Positions 1 to 6,000 of a stretch of 6,659 nt of DNA are shown here, piece by piece. Under the pieces are notes generated by a model. It did not search any database. It was not told where the DNA came from and saw nothing but the letters and a program-made list of their open reading frames with translations. Source of the stretch: JAHFUI01 sp041485905 (GTDB lineage: Bacteria; Acidobacteriota; Vicinamibacteria; Vicinamibacterales; CAVVIG01); assembly GCA_041485905.1 (NCBI GenBank), contig JBGPKK010000233.1, positions 1 through 6,659 of the forward strand, in the 5' to 3' direction. Made by a program: the position numbers and the translations under genes. Every line of letters starts with the position of its first letter. The stretch's first letter is position 1.

Positions 1-1008
1 CGGAACAAGCCAGCCGAAACGCCCGAGCCCCACGGCTATATCGAGCCCACGTGGCTGAGCTGTGTCAAGCCCTGGGACCACGGTGTCGCTGGTCCGGATT
101 CCGGCGTGACCGCCGACCAGATGGCGGCGCGACATATCGGTCAGGACACGCGGTTGCCTTCGCTCGAGCTCACGACTGCGCAAGGCGGTGCGCGATTGGC
201 CTGGCGAACGCCGACACAATCGCTGCCGCAGGAAGGAAATCCGCGTGCCGTGTTTCAGAAGCTGTTCGGCCAGGGCGATACCGACAAGGAACGTGCGGCG
301 ATTCTCGTCGAGACCGGCAGCATCCTGGACCGCGTCAAGGAACAAGCCGCCCGGTTGCAAGCCAGCCTTGGCGTCCGCGACCGTGTCGTCGTGAGCGATT
401 ACCTGGACGCGGTCCGCGAGATCGAGCGGCGTGTGCAGATGGCCTCCCGGCAGGACGAGGCCTCCCTGAGCATTCCGGACGCGCCAGTTGGCACGCCCAA
501 TGACATCGGCGAGCATTTCAAGCTGATGTTCGATCTCATGGCTCTGGCATTCCAGGCGGACATCACCCGCGTCATCACGTTTTCGATGGATCGCGAAGCG
601 AGCATGCGCACGTACACGAACCTCGGGATCTCGGAAGCCTTTCATCCTCTCTCGCATCACGGGAACAACCCGCAAAAGCAGGACAAACTGGTGCAGATTC
701 AGAAGTACCACGCGGAGGTGTTTGCGGGATTCATCAAACGGCTGTCGACAGCGAAGGAGGGCGACGGCACGGTGCTGGATCACTCCACGATCCTGTTCGG
801 CAGCAACATGAGCAACAGCAATCGGCACAACAACGATCCGTTGCCGTCGGCTGTGCTTGGCCATGCGCACGGGCGGATCAAGGGCGGCCAGCACTTGAAG
901 TACCCGCAGGACTCGCGCTTTGCCGATCTGCTCCTGACCCTGTTCGACCGAAACAATATCCCGGTGACATCGATCGGCGACAGCGGCGGCATTCTTTCAG
1001 AGATCTGA
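1..1008 (+). CDS. DUF1552 family protein, 5' end missing
   Basis: The reading frame is open from base 1 and ends at TGA 1006-1008, so 335 codons are visible and the N-terminus lies outside the window. Full-length DUF1552 proteins are usually about 430-460 residues, often with a Tat-type export signal that would be in the missing part. Family hallmarks seen include EPTWLSCVKPWDHG near the left edge, TADQMAARHIGQDTRLPSLEL, then WRTPTQ, NPRAVFQKLFGQGD, the helix DYLDAVREIERRV, FGSNMSNSNRHNNDPLPSAV, and the C-terminal KGGQHLKYPQDSRFADLLLTL. The biochemical function of the family is not established. In Acidobacteriota and Planctomycetes it commonly lies next to a DUF1592/DUF1588/DUF1587 cytochrome c-like protein, which would be expected just upstream of this window. 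The stretch between SLELTT and WRTPTQ is unusually short and lacks the Cys-containing loop I expect there. The next gene starts one base after this stop, implying a shared transcript. A GTG at 106 could be mistaken for the start, but family similarity extends upstream of it. Confidence 0.9.
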   Translation, partial: RNKPAETPEPHGYIEPTWLSCVKPWDHGVAGPDSGVTADQMAARHIGQDTRLPSLELTTAQGGARLAWRTPTQSLPQEGNPRAVFQKLFGQGDTDKERAAILVETGSILDRVKEQAARLQASLGVRDRVVVSDYLDAVREIERRVQMASRQDEASLSIPDAPVGTPNDIGEHFKLMFDLMALAFQADITRVITFSMDREASMRTYTNLGISEAFHPLSHHGNNPQKQDKLVQIQKYHAEVFAGFIKRLSTAKEGDGTVLDHSTILFGSNMSNSNRHNNDPLPSAVLGHAHGRIKGGQHLKYPQDSRFADLLLTLFDRNNIPVTSIGDSGGILSEI

Positions 1009-1009
1009 T

Positions 1010-2605
1010 ATGCGCAGGGTGGCAGGGTTGGTGGTCGCGGTCGCGGCGATGTGGGTCGTTGCCATCTCGATCGCGACAGCCGCGAAGACGACATTGCTCG
1101 ACGCGGCCGAGTCCGGCGATCGCGCGACCGCGTTGCGCTTGCTGGCCGATCGCGCCGATCCGAATGCGCTCGGGCCGGATGGGACCACGGCCATCATGTG
1201 GGCCGCGCATCATGACCATCTCGATCTGGTCCAGGCGCTGATCAAGGCCGGCGCGAACGTCAAATTGAAGAACCAGTTTGGCACGTCTGCGCTGATCGAG
1301 GCCGCCATCATCGGCTCGGCGCCGATCATTGACGCGCTGCTCAAAGCGGGCGCCGATCCCAATACCAGGAATCCGGAAGGCGAAACGCCGTTGATGGCGG
1401 TGGCCCGCGGCGGCAATGTCGAAGCGGCCAGGCGGCTATTGGATGCCGGCGCCGACATCAACGCCAGGGAAGATTGGGGCGGACAATCGGCGTTGATGTG
1501 GGCCGCCGCGCAACGCCAGGCCGACATGGTCAAATTCCTGGCCTCCCGCGGTGCCGACCTCAATGCGCGTGGCGTCATCCGCCAGTGGGAACGCAAGGTC
1601 ATCGCCGAGCCGCGTCCCAAAGACCTGAACAAGGGTGGTTTCACCCCCTTGCTGTATGCCGCGCGCGAGGGCTGTGTCGAATGCGCGCGGAATCTGATCG
1701 CGGCCAGGGCCGACCTCGATCTCGCAGACCCCGACGGTGTAACGCCGCTGAACATGGCGCTGCTCAATCTGCATTTCAACTTCGCCGCGACGATGATCAA
1801 AGCCGGCGCCGATGTCGACAAATGGGACCTCTTCGGCCGTTCGCCGCTGTACATGGCCGCCGACGTCAACACGCTGCCGCTCAAGGGTAACGGTGCGATG
1901 GCCGTGATACCGAGTGAGGATTCGCTCACCGCGCTCGACGTCGCCCGGTTGCTGCTCGAAGCCGGTGCGAATCCGAATCTGCAGCTCAAGCGCCGCCCGC
2001 CCTATCGCGATGTGCCCCAGGATCGCGGTGGCGATACGATTCTTGCTCAGGGCGCAACTGCCTTGTTACGGGCAGCACGGGCAGGCGATGCCGCGTTGGT
2101 TGAGCTCCTGCTGAAGCACCGTGCCCTCGTCGATTTGCCGAGCAAGGAAGGTGTCACACCCCTGATGGCTGCCGCGGGTGTCGAATTCGGCGCGCGGGTG
2201 ACGCGCGGACGCAATCGCACCGACGAAGGCGTGCTCGCGACCATGCGATTGCTGATCGACGCTGGTGCCAACATCAATGCCAGGATGGTGACGGAGCCCA
2301 GGGCCACGGCGGGTGGTCGCGGCGGCAGGCGAGGGAGTCAGGTGCCGAGCCCGTTCGCCGTGTCGCACCAGACCGCAGTGCATGGCGCGGCAGCGCGGGG
2401 CTTCAATGCCTTTGTGGAATTCCTCGCCGCCAACGGTGCGGATTTGCAGGCGAAGGATGCCGACGGCAGAACACCGCTCGATCTCGCGCGGGGTGTCGGC
2501 GGAGGCGCTCGTGGCGGGCCGGCCCCGGAGCCGTTCCCCCAGACCGTCGCCCTGCTCGAATCCCTGATGGCCGCAAAGGGCATCCCGGTATCGTCACCTA
2601 AATAA
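1010..2605 (+). CDS. Exported ankyrin-repeat protein
   Basis: This 531-residue protein begins with a classical signal peptide: Arg2-Arg3, a hydrophobic core at about residues 5-22, and a likely cleavage site near the ATAA at residues 22-25. The rest is a nearly continuous ankyrin array of about 11-12 repeats, recognisable by recurring TPL.AA, LL.AGAD and N/D-x-R/A consensus elements near residues 27-55, 58-87, 91-121, 124-153, 158-187, 210-238, 243-270, 276-324, 348-377, 381-424 and 454-490. Several repeats carry insertions: residues 188-209 (WERKVIAEPRPK), 290-305, 325-347 and a Gly/Arg-rich loop at 426-446. Ankyrin repeats bind other proteins; no catalytic domain is visible. The signal peptide places it in the periplasm or outside the cell, which is less usual for ankyrin proteins. 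ATG 1010 follows the DUF1552 stop by one base and has no strong Shine-Dalgarno, so translational coupling is likely. A functional link with DUF1552 is an inference from gene order. Confidence 0.93.
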   Translation: MRRVAGLVVAVAAMWVVAISIATAAKTTLLDAAESGDRATALRLLADRADPNALGPDGTTAIMWAAHHDHLDLVQALIKAGANVKLKNQFGTSALIEAAIIGSAPIIDALLKAGADPNTRNPEGETPLMAVARGGNVEAARRLLDAGADINAREDWGGQSALMWAAAQRQADMVKFLASRGADLNARGVIRQWERKVIAEPRPKDLNKGGFTPLLYAAREGCVECARNLIAARADLDLADPDGVTPLNMALLNLHFNFAATMIKAGADVDKWDLFGRSPLYMAADVNTLPLKGNGAMAVIPSEDSLTALDVARLLLEAGANPNLQLKRRPPYRDVPQDRGGDTILAQGATALLRAARAGDAALVELLLKHRALVDLPSKEGVTPLMAAAGVEFGARVTRGRNRTDEGVLATMRLLIDAGANINARMVTEPRATAGGRGGRRGSQVPSPFAVSHQTAVHGAAARGFNAFVEFLAANGADLQAKDADGRTPLDLARGVGGGARGGPAPEPFPQTVALLESLMAAKGIPVSSPK

Positions 2606-2619
2606 GCGTCACGTATACT
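2591..2619 (+). promoter_or_regulatory. Possible sigma70-type promoter upstream of the tRNA fragment
   Basis: A -10-like TATACT lies at 2614-2619. With a 17-base spacer, the hexamer TCGTCA at 2591-2596 matches four of six positions of TTGACA. A transcript would start near 2626, about 37 bases before the tRNA-like sequence, and end at the terminator at 2720-2754. The -35 element overlaps the last codons of the ankyrin gene. This is a motif match only; in GC-rich DNA a good TATACT is uncommon but not decisive. Confidence 0.3.
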
Positions 2620-2630
2620 TGAACGTCCGC

Positions 2631-2664
2631 GGCTTGCCTTGAGCGAGCGAAGCAAGTCGAAGGG
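2631..2664 (+). repeat. REP-like short palindromic element
   Basis: GGCTTGC (2631-2637) pairs with GCAAGTC (2652-2658), with one G-U pair, enclosing a loop that contains GAGCGAGCGAA. The core runs from CCTTGAGCGAGC to AAGTCGAAGG and ends in the first G residues of the tRNA fragment. It resembles the widespread CCTTGAGC...GTCGAAGG type of dispersed intergenic palindrome. Only one copy is visible in this window, so membership of a repeat family rests on recalled similarity and is not demonstrated here. Confidence 0.35.
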
Positions 2665-2701
2665 TGAGGTGGCCGAGAGGCTGAAGGCGGCGGTTTGCTA
2701 A
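2663..2701 (+). pseudogene. Truncated tRNA-Ser(GCU), 5' half only
   Basis: The first 26 bases (2663-2688) match, from memory, the 5' portion of bacterial tRNA-Ser(GCU): acceptor strand GGTGAGG, then the D arm GGCCGAGAGGCTGAAGGC. An anticodon loop TTGCTAA follows at 2695-2701, with the GCT anticodon at 2697-2699. Similarity stops at the 3' edge of that loop. The 3' anticodon strand expected to pair with GCGGT (2690-2694) is replaced by GGCCG. No long variable arm, T arm (GGTTCGAATCC type) or acceptor complement CCTCACC follows, and the terminator hairpin begins 18 bases later. It cannot form a normal tRNA. A different, longer pairing is possible: GGCGGC (2686-2691) with GCCGCC (2703-2708) around an 11-base loop. 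It may be a decayed gene, an insertion or deletion scar at the anticodon loop, or a short tRNA-half-like transcript. Confidence 0.75.
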
Positions 2702-2719
2702 GGCCGCCAGGCATCAGAG

Positions 2720-2754
2720 AACGGGCCTGAAATCGATGATTTCAGGCCCGTTTT
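2720..2754 (+). terminator. Strong Rho-independent terminator
   Basis: AACGGGCCTGAAATC (2720-2734) is the exact reverse complement of GATTTCAGGCCCGTT (2738-2752), giving a perfect 15-bp stem with a three-base loop. It is followed by a short T run, TTTT at 2751-2754. It would end a transcript carrying the tRNA fragment, or read-through from the DUF1552-ankyrin unit. The run of four Ts is short, but the stem is long and GC-rich. It lies only 8 bases before the ATG of the next gene. Confidence 0.85.
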
Positions 2755-2762
2755 AGACGATC

Positions 2763-3029
2763 ATGAAGACTGACGCCGCTGAGAAGGAACTGCTCGAGTC
2801 CGTCGAGCGCGGTGAATGGAAGTCCGCCGCCGGTGGCAAGCGCGAACGAACCCGCTATTCTCGCTACGCCAAGGCCACGTTCCGCAAGGACCGTCGGCTG
2901 AATATTCGTCTGTCGAGTAAGGATCTCGAGGCGATTCAGAAGCGGGCTCTAGCTGAGGGTCTGCCATATCAGACACTGATCGCCAGTCTGCTGCACAAGT
3001 ACGCAGCCGGCCGCCTCAAGGAGTTCTGA
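2763..3029 (+). CDS. CopG-like ribbon-helix-helix antitoxin, no adjacent toxin
   Basis: This 88-residue basic protein has two parts. The first is a charged N-terminal segment (EKELLESVERGEWKS, residues 7-21) of the kind that in these antitoxins tends to contact the toxin. The second is a C-terminal ribbon-helix-helix DNA-binding fold: strand RRLNIRL (44-50), helix SSKDLEAIQKRALAEG (51-66), turn LPYQT and a second helix to about residue 81 (LIASLLHKYAAGRL). The DLEAIQKRA...GLPYQTLI...LHKY signature is typical of antitoxins of type II modules, which normally autoregulate their operon and neutralise a RelE/BrnT-like RNase encoded beside them. Here neither side has a toxin frame: upstream are the terminator and tRNA fragment, downstream a convergent kinase gene. 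An in-frame TAG at 2754-2756 blocks any longer start. No Shine-Dalgarno precedes the ATG, so expression is uncertain. It may be a solitary regulator or the remnant of a lost module. Confidence 0.85.
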   Translation: MKTDAAEKELLESVERGEWKSAAGGKRERTRYSRYAKATFRKDRRLNIRLSSKDLEAIQKRALAEGLPYQTLIASLLHKYAAGRLKEF

Positions 3030-3053
3030 TTTTTGGCGGTCCATCGTCCGCGC

Positions 3054-3076
3054 ACGTGTCCCGAGTTCGGACATGT
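3054..3076. terminator. Hairpin in the convergent gap, possible bidirectional terminator
   Basis: ACGTGTCC (3054-3061) pairs with GGACATGT (3069-3076) through 8 bp with one G-U, around a seven-base loop. It sits between the convergent antitoxin stop (3029) and kinase stop (3100-3102), where a terminator shared by both strands would be expected. Neither side has a proper T run directly after the stem, so it is a weak candidate. Confidence 0.3.
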
Positions 3077-3099
3077 CACGAGAGGCGCCGTGGTCGGTG

Positions 3100-5874
3100 T
3101 TATTTCTTCAGCCCTGCCGTCCAGTTGACGACGAGGGTAATGGCCGACGACGTCGTTTCTTCGACCAGCGTGTTGACGAGAAATCGCTTGCCGTCGGCGG
3201 AGACGTCGTACGGATAGTCGCCGAGTGTGACCTGCGGGCGTGGACGCACCGCGAACAGCGGCCGCGCAGCGCCGACCTCAAAGCGGGCAACCTCGCCGTT
3301 CACCGTTGCAGCAGTCAGCGTGTTGTCGGGCGCCAGGTAAACAATCTCTCGTCCGTCGCGGCGCCATCGGGGCCACACCCCACCGGCCGTAGACACCCGC
3401 CGCCTCTCGCCGGGTTCCGGGAATCGAGCGACATAGATCTCGAATTGCCCCGACTCGTCAGATGCGTACGCGATCCATCGCCCGTCTGGAGAAAAGCGGC
3501 CTCGGGTTTCAGTAAACGAGGTTTCGAGAAACGGAAACGGCTTCTTATCCCCGAACAGCGGCAAGACCAACAGATCGCTCCTCGCTATTGCCGCTCCCCC
3601 TGCTATGTACAGGATGAACCGGCCGTTCGGCGACCAGTCCGACGGAAACTTGCCCAGACCGCCCTCCAACAGCACGTCTTCACTGCCCCCGCTCGATGGC
3701 TTCTCATAGAGATCGACACTCCCTTTGCTCCGCGCAAAGGCGAGTCGATCGCCGTCGGGCGACCAGATCGATTCGAACTCGTTCGCCGAATCGAAGGTGA
3801 AGCGCGTCCGCAGCTCGCGCTTCACATCGTAGAGCCACAAGTCGCGAGTCCCCGCTGCCGGATCGAGGACACTCACGGCCAACCGCCGACCATCTGGCGA
3901 CAGCTCGACATCGCTGTAGTCCGCCTGATCTCCAAGCAGACCGATCTGCTTGCCCCCGCGATCAAACCAGACCAGTTGAGAGCGGACCACACCAGACCCG
4001 GTTTGATACGCGAGGACGCCGGTCTCCGAAACAGTGAAGGCCCCGGCCGCTCCGGTCACACTCCCACTGGTTGTCTGCACCTGTTCTGCGAGCGGCTCCG
4101 CCTCACCATGGAGTTCGCGACGGTTGGCGTCGAACGGCCGCGCCATGAGCGTGGTGCCGCGCAGGAAGATCAGATGGCCCTCCGCGTATTTCGCGTGGGA
4201 TCCGTCCTGCAGCAACAGTGTGCTTGACTCTTTTGGATCGAGCGAGCCGACATAGACGCCGCGCGGGTCAGTGGCGCCCACCCTCTTGCTGCCCAGGGTG
4301 GAATAGAGGAAGTGTCGGCCGTCGGGCAGAAAGAAGGGGAACCAGTGTTGGGCGTCCCCGTTCGCCGCATCGAATGTGGTGACCGGGGACGGCGTGCCGC
4401 CTGACGCAGACACACGATAGAGCGGGGACCCCCCTTTCGGGGTGAAGAGAATGACGTCGTCTCGGTTCCAGGCGCCAGTGGCCCCAAGCGACGCGTCGCA
4501 CAACGTGAGCGGCGCGCCGCCGGCCACGCCGATCTTCTTCAGCTTGCCCTGCGCCAGGAAGGCGACGAAGCGAGAGTCGGGCGACCAGAACGGGTACGTG
4601 GCGCCCTCGGTCCCAGCCAGGCTCTGTGCCACAACCGCATCGAGCGGACGCACCCAGAGCATGGATAGTCCGGCTGCATCCCGTCTCGCCACGAACGCGA
4701 GGCGACGTCCGTCGGGCGACAATGCAAAGCGTCCCGCCGGGCCGAGATTCGCCGAGCTGCGGTCCCCCGGGATTTGCGTTCCCTCGGGGAGAATGATCGA
4801 GGAACGATAGACGCGGGCGTCCACTGCCGACCGGTCGATAAAGCCGACGCGCCCGAGAGCCAGCGCCGCGATGATTGCGGCCACCGACAGAGTTGCGGCG
4901 GCGATCCAGGCCAGCCGGACACGCGCCCTAGCGCGCGCACCGTTCGTGACGATGGGCGCGGACAGATCCGTTGACATGAGATGACCGGACGCGGATGGCT
5001 GAGGGAGTGTTTCTTCGAGCTCGATTCGTGCGTCGGCGATGTGGTGAACCCGGCGCTTTGGATCTTTCTCGAGGGATCGGCGCAGCAGCCGCCGGACGCT
5101 CTCTGGCGTTTCCGCGGGCAACGCGAGCCAGTCGGGCTCGCGGCTCAGGATCGCTGCCACCGCATCGGACACCGTCTCTCCCGAAAACGCGAGCCGCCCA
5201 GTCAACATCTCGTATAGGACACACCCGAACGCCCAGATGTCAGTACGCTGGTCGACTGGTTTGCCGCGCGCCTGCTCCGGACTCATGTACGCAGCGGTCC
5301 CGAGGATGGTGCCTTCGCGCGTGCCACCGAAGCTGACGGTCGGCGACTGCGAGAGGTCCTGACCTGCTCGGTCGCCCTCCGTTGCCTTCGCGAGACCAAA
5401 GTCCAGGACCTTCACGACCTCGTCAGGCGTAATCTTGATGTTGGCTGGCTTGAGATCGCGATGGATGATTCCGCACTCGTGCGCGGCTTCGAGCGCCCCC
5501 GCGATCTGGATCGCGACCTTCAGCGCGTCTTCGACACGGAGGTGGCCGCGTCCTGATGCATTTGGGGAGGCGATCCGCTCGGCCAGCGTCTCGCCCTCGA
5601 CCAGCTCCATCACGAGGAAGTGCCGGCCAGCCGACTCCTCCATCCCGAAAAGCGCCGCAATATGCGGGTGGTTCAGTGACGCGAGCACTTTCGCTTCACG
5701 CTCGAACCGCGCGATGCGGTCGGGGTGAGTCGCCACTGCCTCGGGGAGGACCTTGATTGCGACGCTGCGCCCGAGCTTCGTGTCACGCGCGCGATAGACT
5801 TCGCCCATACCGCCGGCGCCGAGCGGCGAGATGATCTCGTACTGGCCGAGGCGTGTACCAGCGGACAGGGGCAC
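3100..5874 (-). CDS. Transmembrane Ser/Thr protein kinase with PD40 beta-propeller
   Basis: This complete 924-residue protein has an N-terminal Hanks-type kinase at about residues 13-285. Its key residues are intact: glycine loop GAGGMGEV (19-26), VAIK lysine 41, probable helix-C Glu60, HRDLKPAN (138-145) with catalytic Asp140, DFG (158-160), GTAAYMSPEQ (192-201) and Asp212. A single membrane helix follows (about 321-341). A long extracytoplasmic region then carries repeated PD40/TolB-like blades with SPDG cores near 386, 431, 659, 705, 748, 795 and 839. The expected role is to sense or bind something outside the membrane through the propeller and phosphorylate cytoplasmic Ser/Thr targets; ligand and substrates are unknown. 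The start is GTG at 5874. An in-frame TAG lies 15 bases upstream, and the LSAGTRLGQYEI opening is normal for the family, so the start is well supported even without a Shine-Dalgarno. It follows the other PD40 gene on the same strand after 126 bases. Confidence 0.96.
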   Translation of the reverse strand: MPLSAGTRLGQYEIISPLGAGGMGEVYRARDTKLGRSVAIKVLPEAVATHPDRIARFEREAKVLASLNHPHIAALFGMEESAGRHFLVMELVEGETLAERIASPNASGRGHLRVEDALKVAIQIAGALEAAHECGIIHRDLKPANIKITPDEVVKVLDFGLAKATEGDRAGQDLSQSPTVSFGGTREGTILGTAAYMSPEQARGKPVDQRTDIWAFGCVLYEMLTGRLAFSGETVSDAVAAILSREPDWLALPAETPESVRRLLRRSLEKDPKRRVHHIADARIELEETLPQPSASGHLMSTDLSAPIVTNGARARARVRLAWIAAATLSVAAIIAALALGRVGFIDRSAVDARVYRSSIILPEGTQIPGDRSSANLGPAGRFALSPDGRRLAFVARRDAAGLSMLWVRPLDAVVAQSLAGTEGATYPFWSPDSRFVAFLAQGKLKKIGVAGGAPLTLCDASLGATGAWNRDDVILFTPKGGSPLYRVSASGGTPSPVTTFDAANGDAQHWFPFFLPDGRHFLYSTLGSKRVGATDPRGVYVGSLDPKESSTLLLQDGSHAKYAEGHLIFLRGTTLMARPFDANRRELHGEAEPLAEQVQTTSGSVTGAAGAFTVSETGVLAYQTGSGVVRSQLVWFDRGGKQIGLLGDQADYSDVELSPDGRRLAVSVLDPAAGTRDLWLYDVKRELRTRFTFDSANEFESIWSPDGDRLAFARSKGSVDLYEKPSSGGSEDVLLEGGLGKFPSDWSPNGRFILYIAGGAAIARSDLLVLPLFGDKKPFPFLETSFTETRGRFSPDGRWIAYASDESGQFEIYVARFPEPGERRRVSTAGGVWPRWRRDGREIVYLAPDNTLTAATVNGEVARFEVGAARPLFAVRPRPQVTLGDYPYDVSADGKRFLVNTLVEETTSSAITLVVNWTAGLKK

Positions 5875-5886
5875 GGGGAGACGCTG

Positions 5887-5892
5887 ATTCTA
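5887..5892 (-). promoter_or_regulatory. -10-like box just upstream of the kinase start
   Basis: On the minus strand TAGAAT (five of six matches to TATAAT) ends 12 bases before the GTG at 5874. Initiation 6-7 bases downstream would give a leader of only about 5-6 bases, which fits the lack of a Shine-Dalgarno. I see no convincing -35 element at 16-18 bases. Confidence 0.3.
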
Positions 5893-5931
5893 GACTGATA
5901 AGCGAGTAACTTGGCGAGGAGTCCGACGATC

Positions 5932-5988
5932 ATGAAGAGGTTTCGCGAACTGTCTCCCGAGGCGCTCTTCCCTGACGCACCTCGGTAG
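5932..5988 (+). other. Possible 18-codon micro-ORF in the intergenic gap
   Basis: ATG 5932 to TAG 5988 encodes MKRFRELSPEALFPDAPR. GAGGAG at 5915-5920 could act as a Shine-Dalgarno, though its 11-base spacing is long. It runs antisense to the surrounding minus-strand genes. It may be a chance frame or the remaining head of a lost small gene. I do not recognise the peptide. Confidence 0.15.
5957..5985 (-). terminator. Weak hairpin after the upstream PD40 gene
   Basis: CCGAGG (5957-5962) and CCTCGG (5980-5985) form a 6-bp GC-rich stem around a 17-base loop, located just after the stop of the minus-strand gene ending at 6001. There is no T run, so it may only slow transcription or have no role. 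If it does not terminate, the two PD40 genes could be co-transcribed. Confidence 0.2.
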
Positions 5989-6000
5989 CGGTCGGGCGGC

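Noticed and set aside
51..503. 150-codon plus-strand frame overlapping the DUF1552 gene
   Set aside because: It is out of frame with clear DUF1552 similarity over the same bases, and its Arg-rich composition is typical of a shifted GC-rich frame.
1210..1989. 259-codon open frame on the minus strand inside the ankyrin gene
   Set aside because: It is the antisense shadow of the repetitive ankyrin coding sequence, low in complexity (Ala/Ser-rich) and without any family motif.
1085..2490. Tandem DNA repeats in the ankyrin gene
   Set aside because: The periodicity is at protein level (about 33 residues per ankyrin unit). The DNA copies have diverged and are not a recent repeat array.
2663..2752. 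A complete tRNA-Ser of about 90 bases
   Set aside because: There is no variable arm, T arm or acceptor complement. The region where these should be is occupied by the terminator hairpin.
2591..2770. CRISPR leader or retron-like ncRNA
   Set aside because: There are no repeated spacers, no reverse transcriptase or cas gene, and the structure is explained by a tRNA fragment plus a terminator.
3073..4227. 384-codon open frame on the plus strand, antisense to the kinase gene
   Set aside because: It lies opposite the well-conserved PD40 region of the kinase. Its product is Arg/Pro-rich with no recognisable motif, as expected for a shadow frame in GC-rich DNA.
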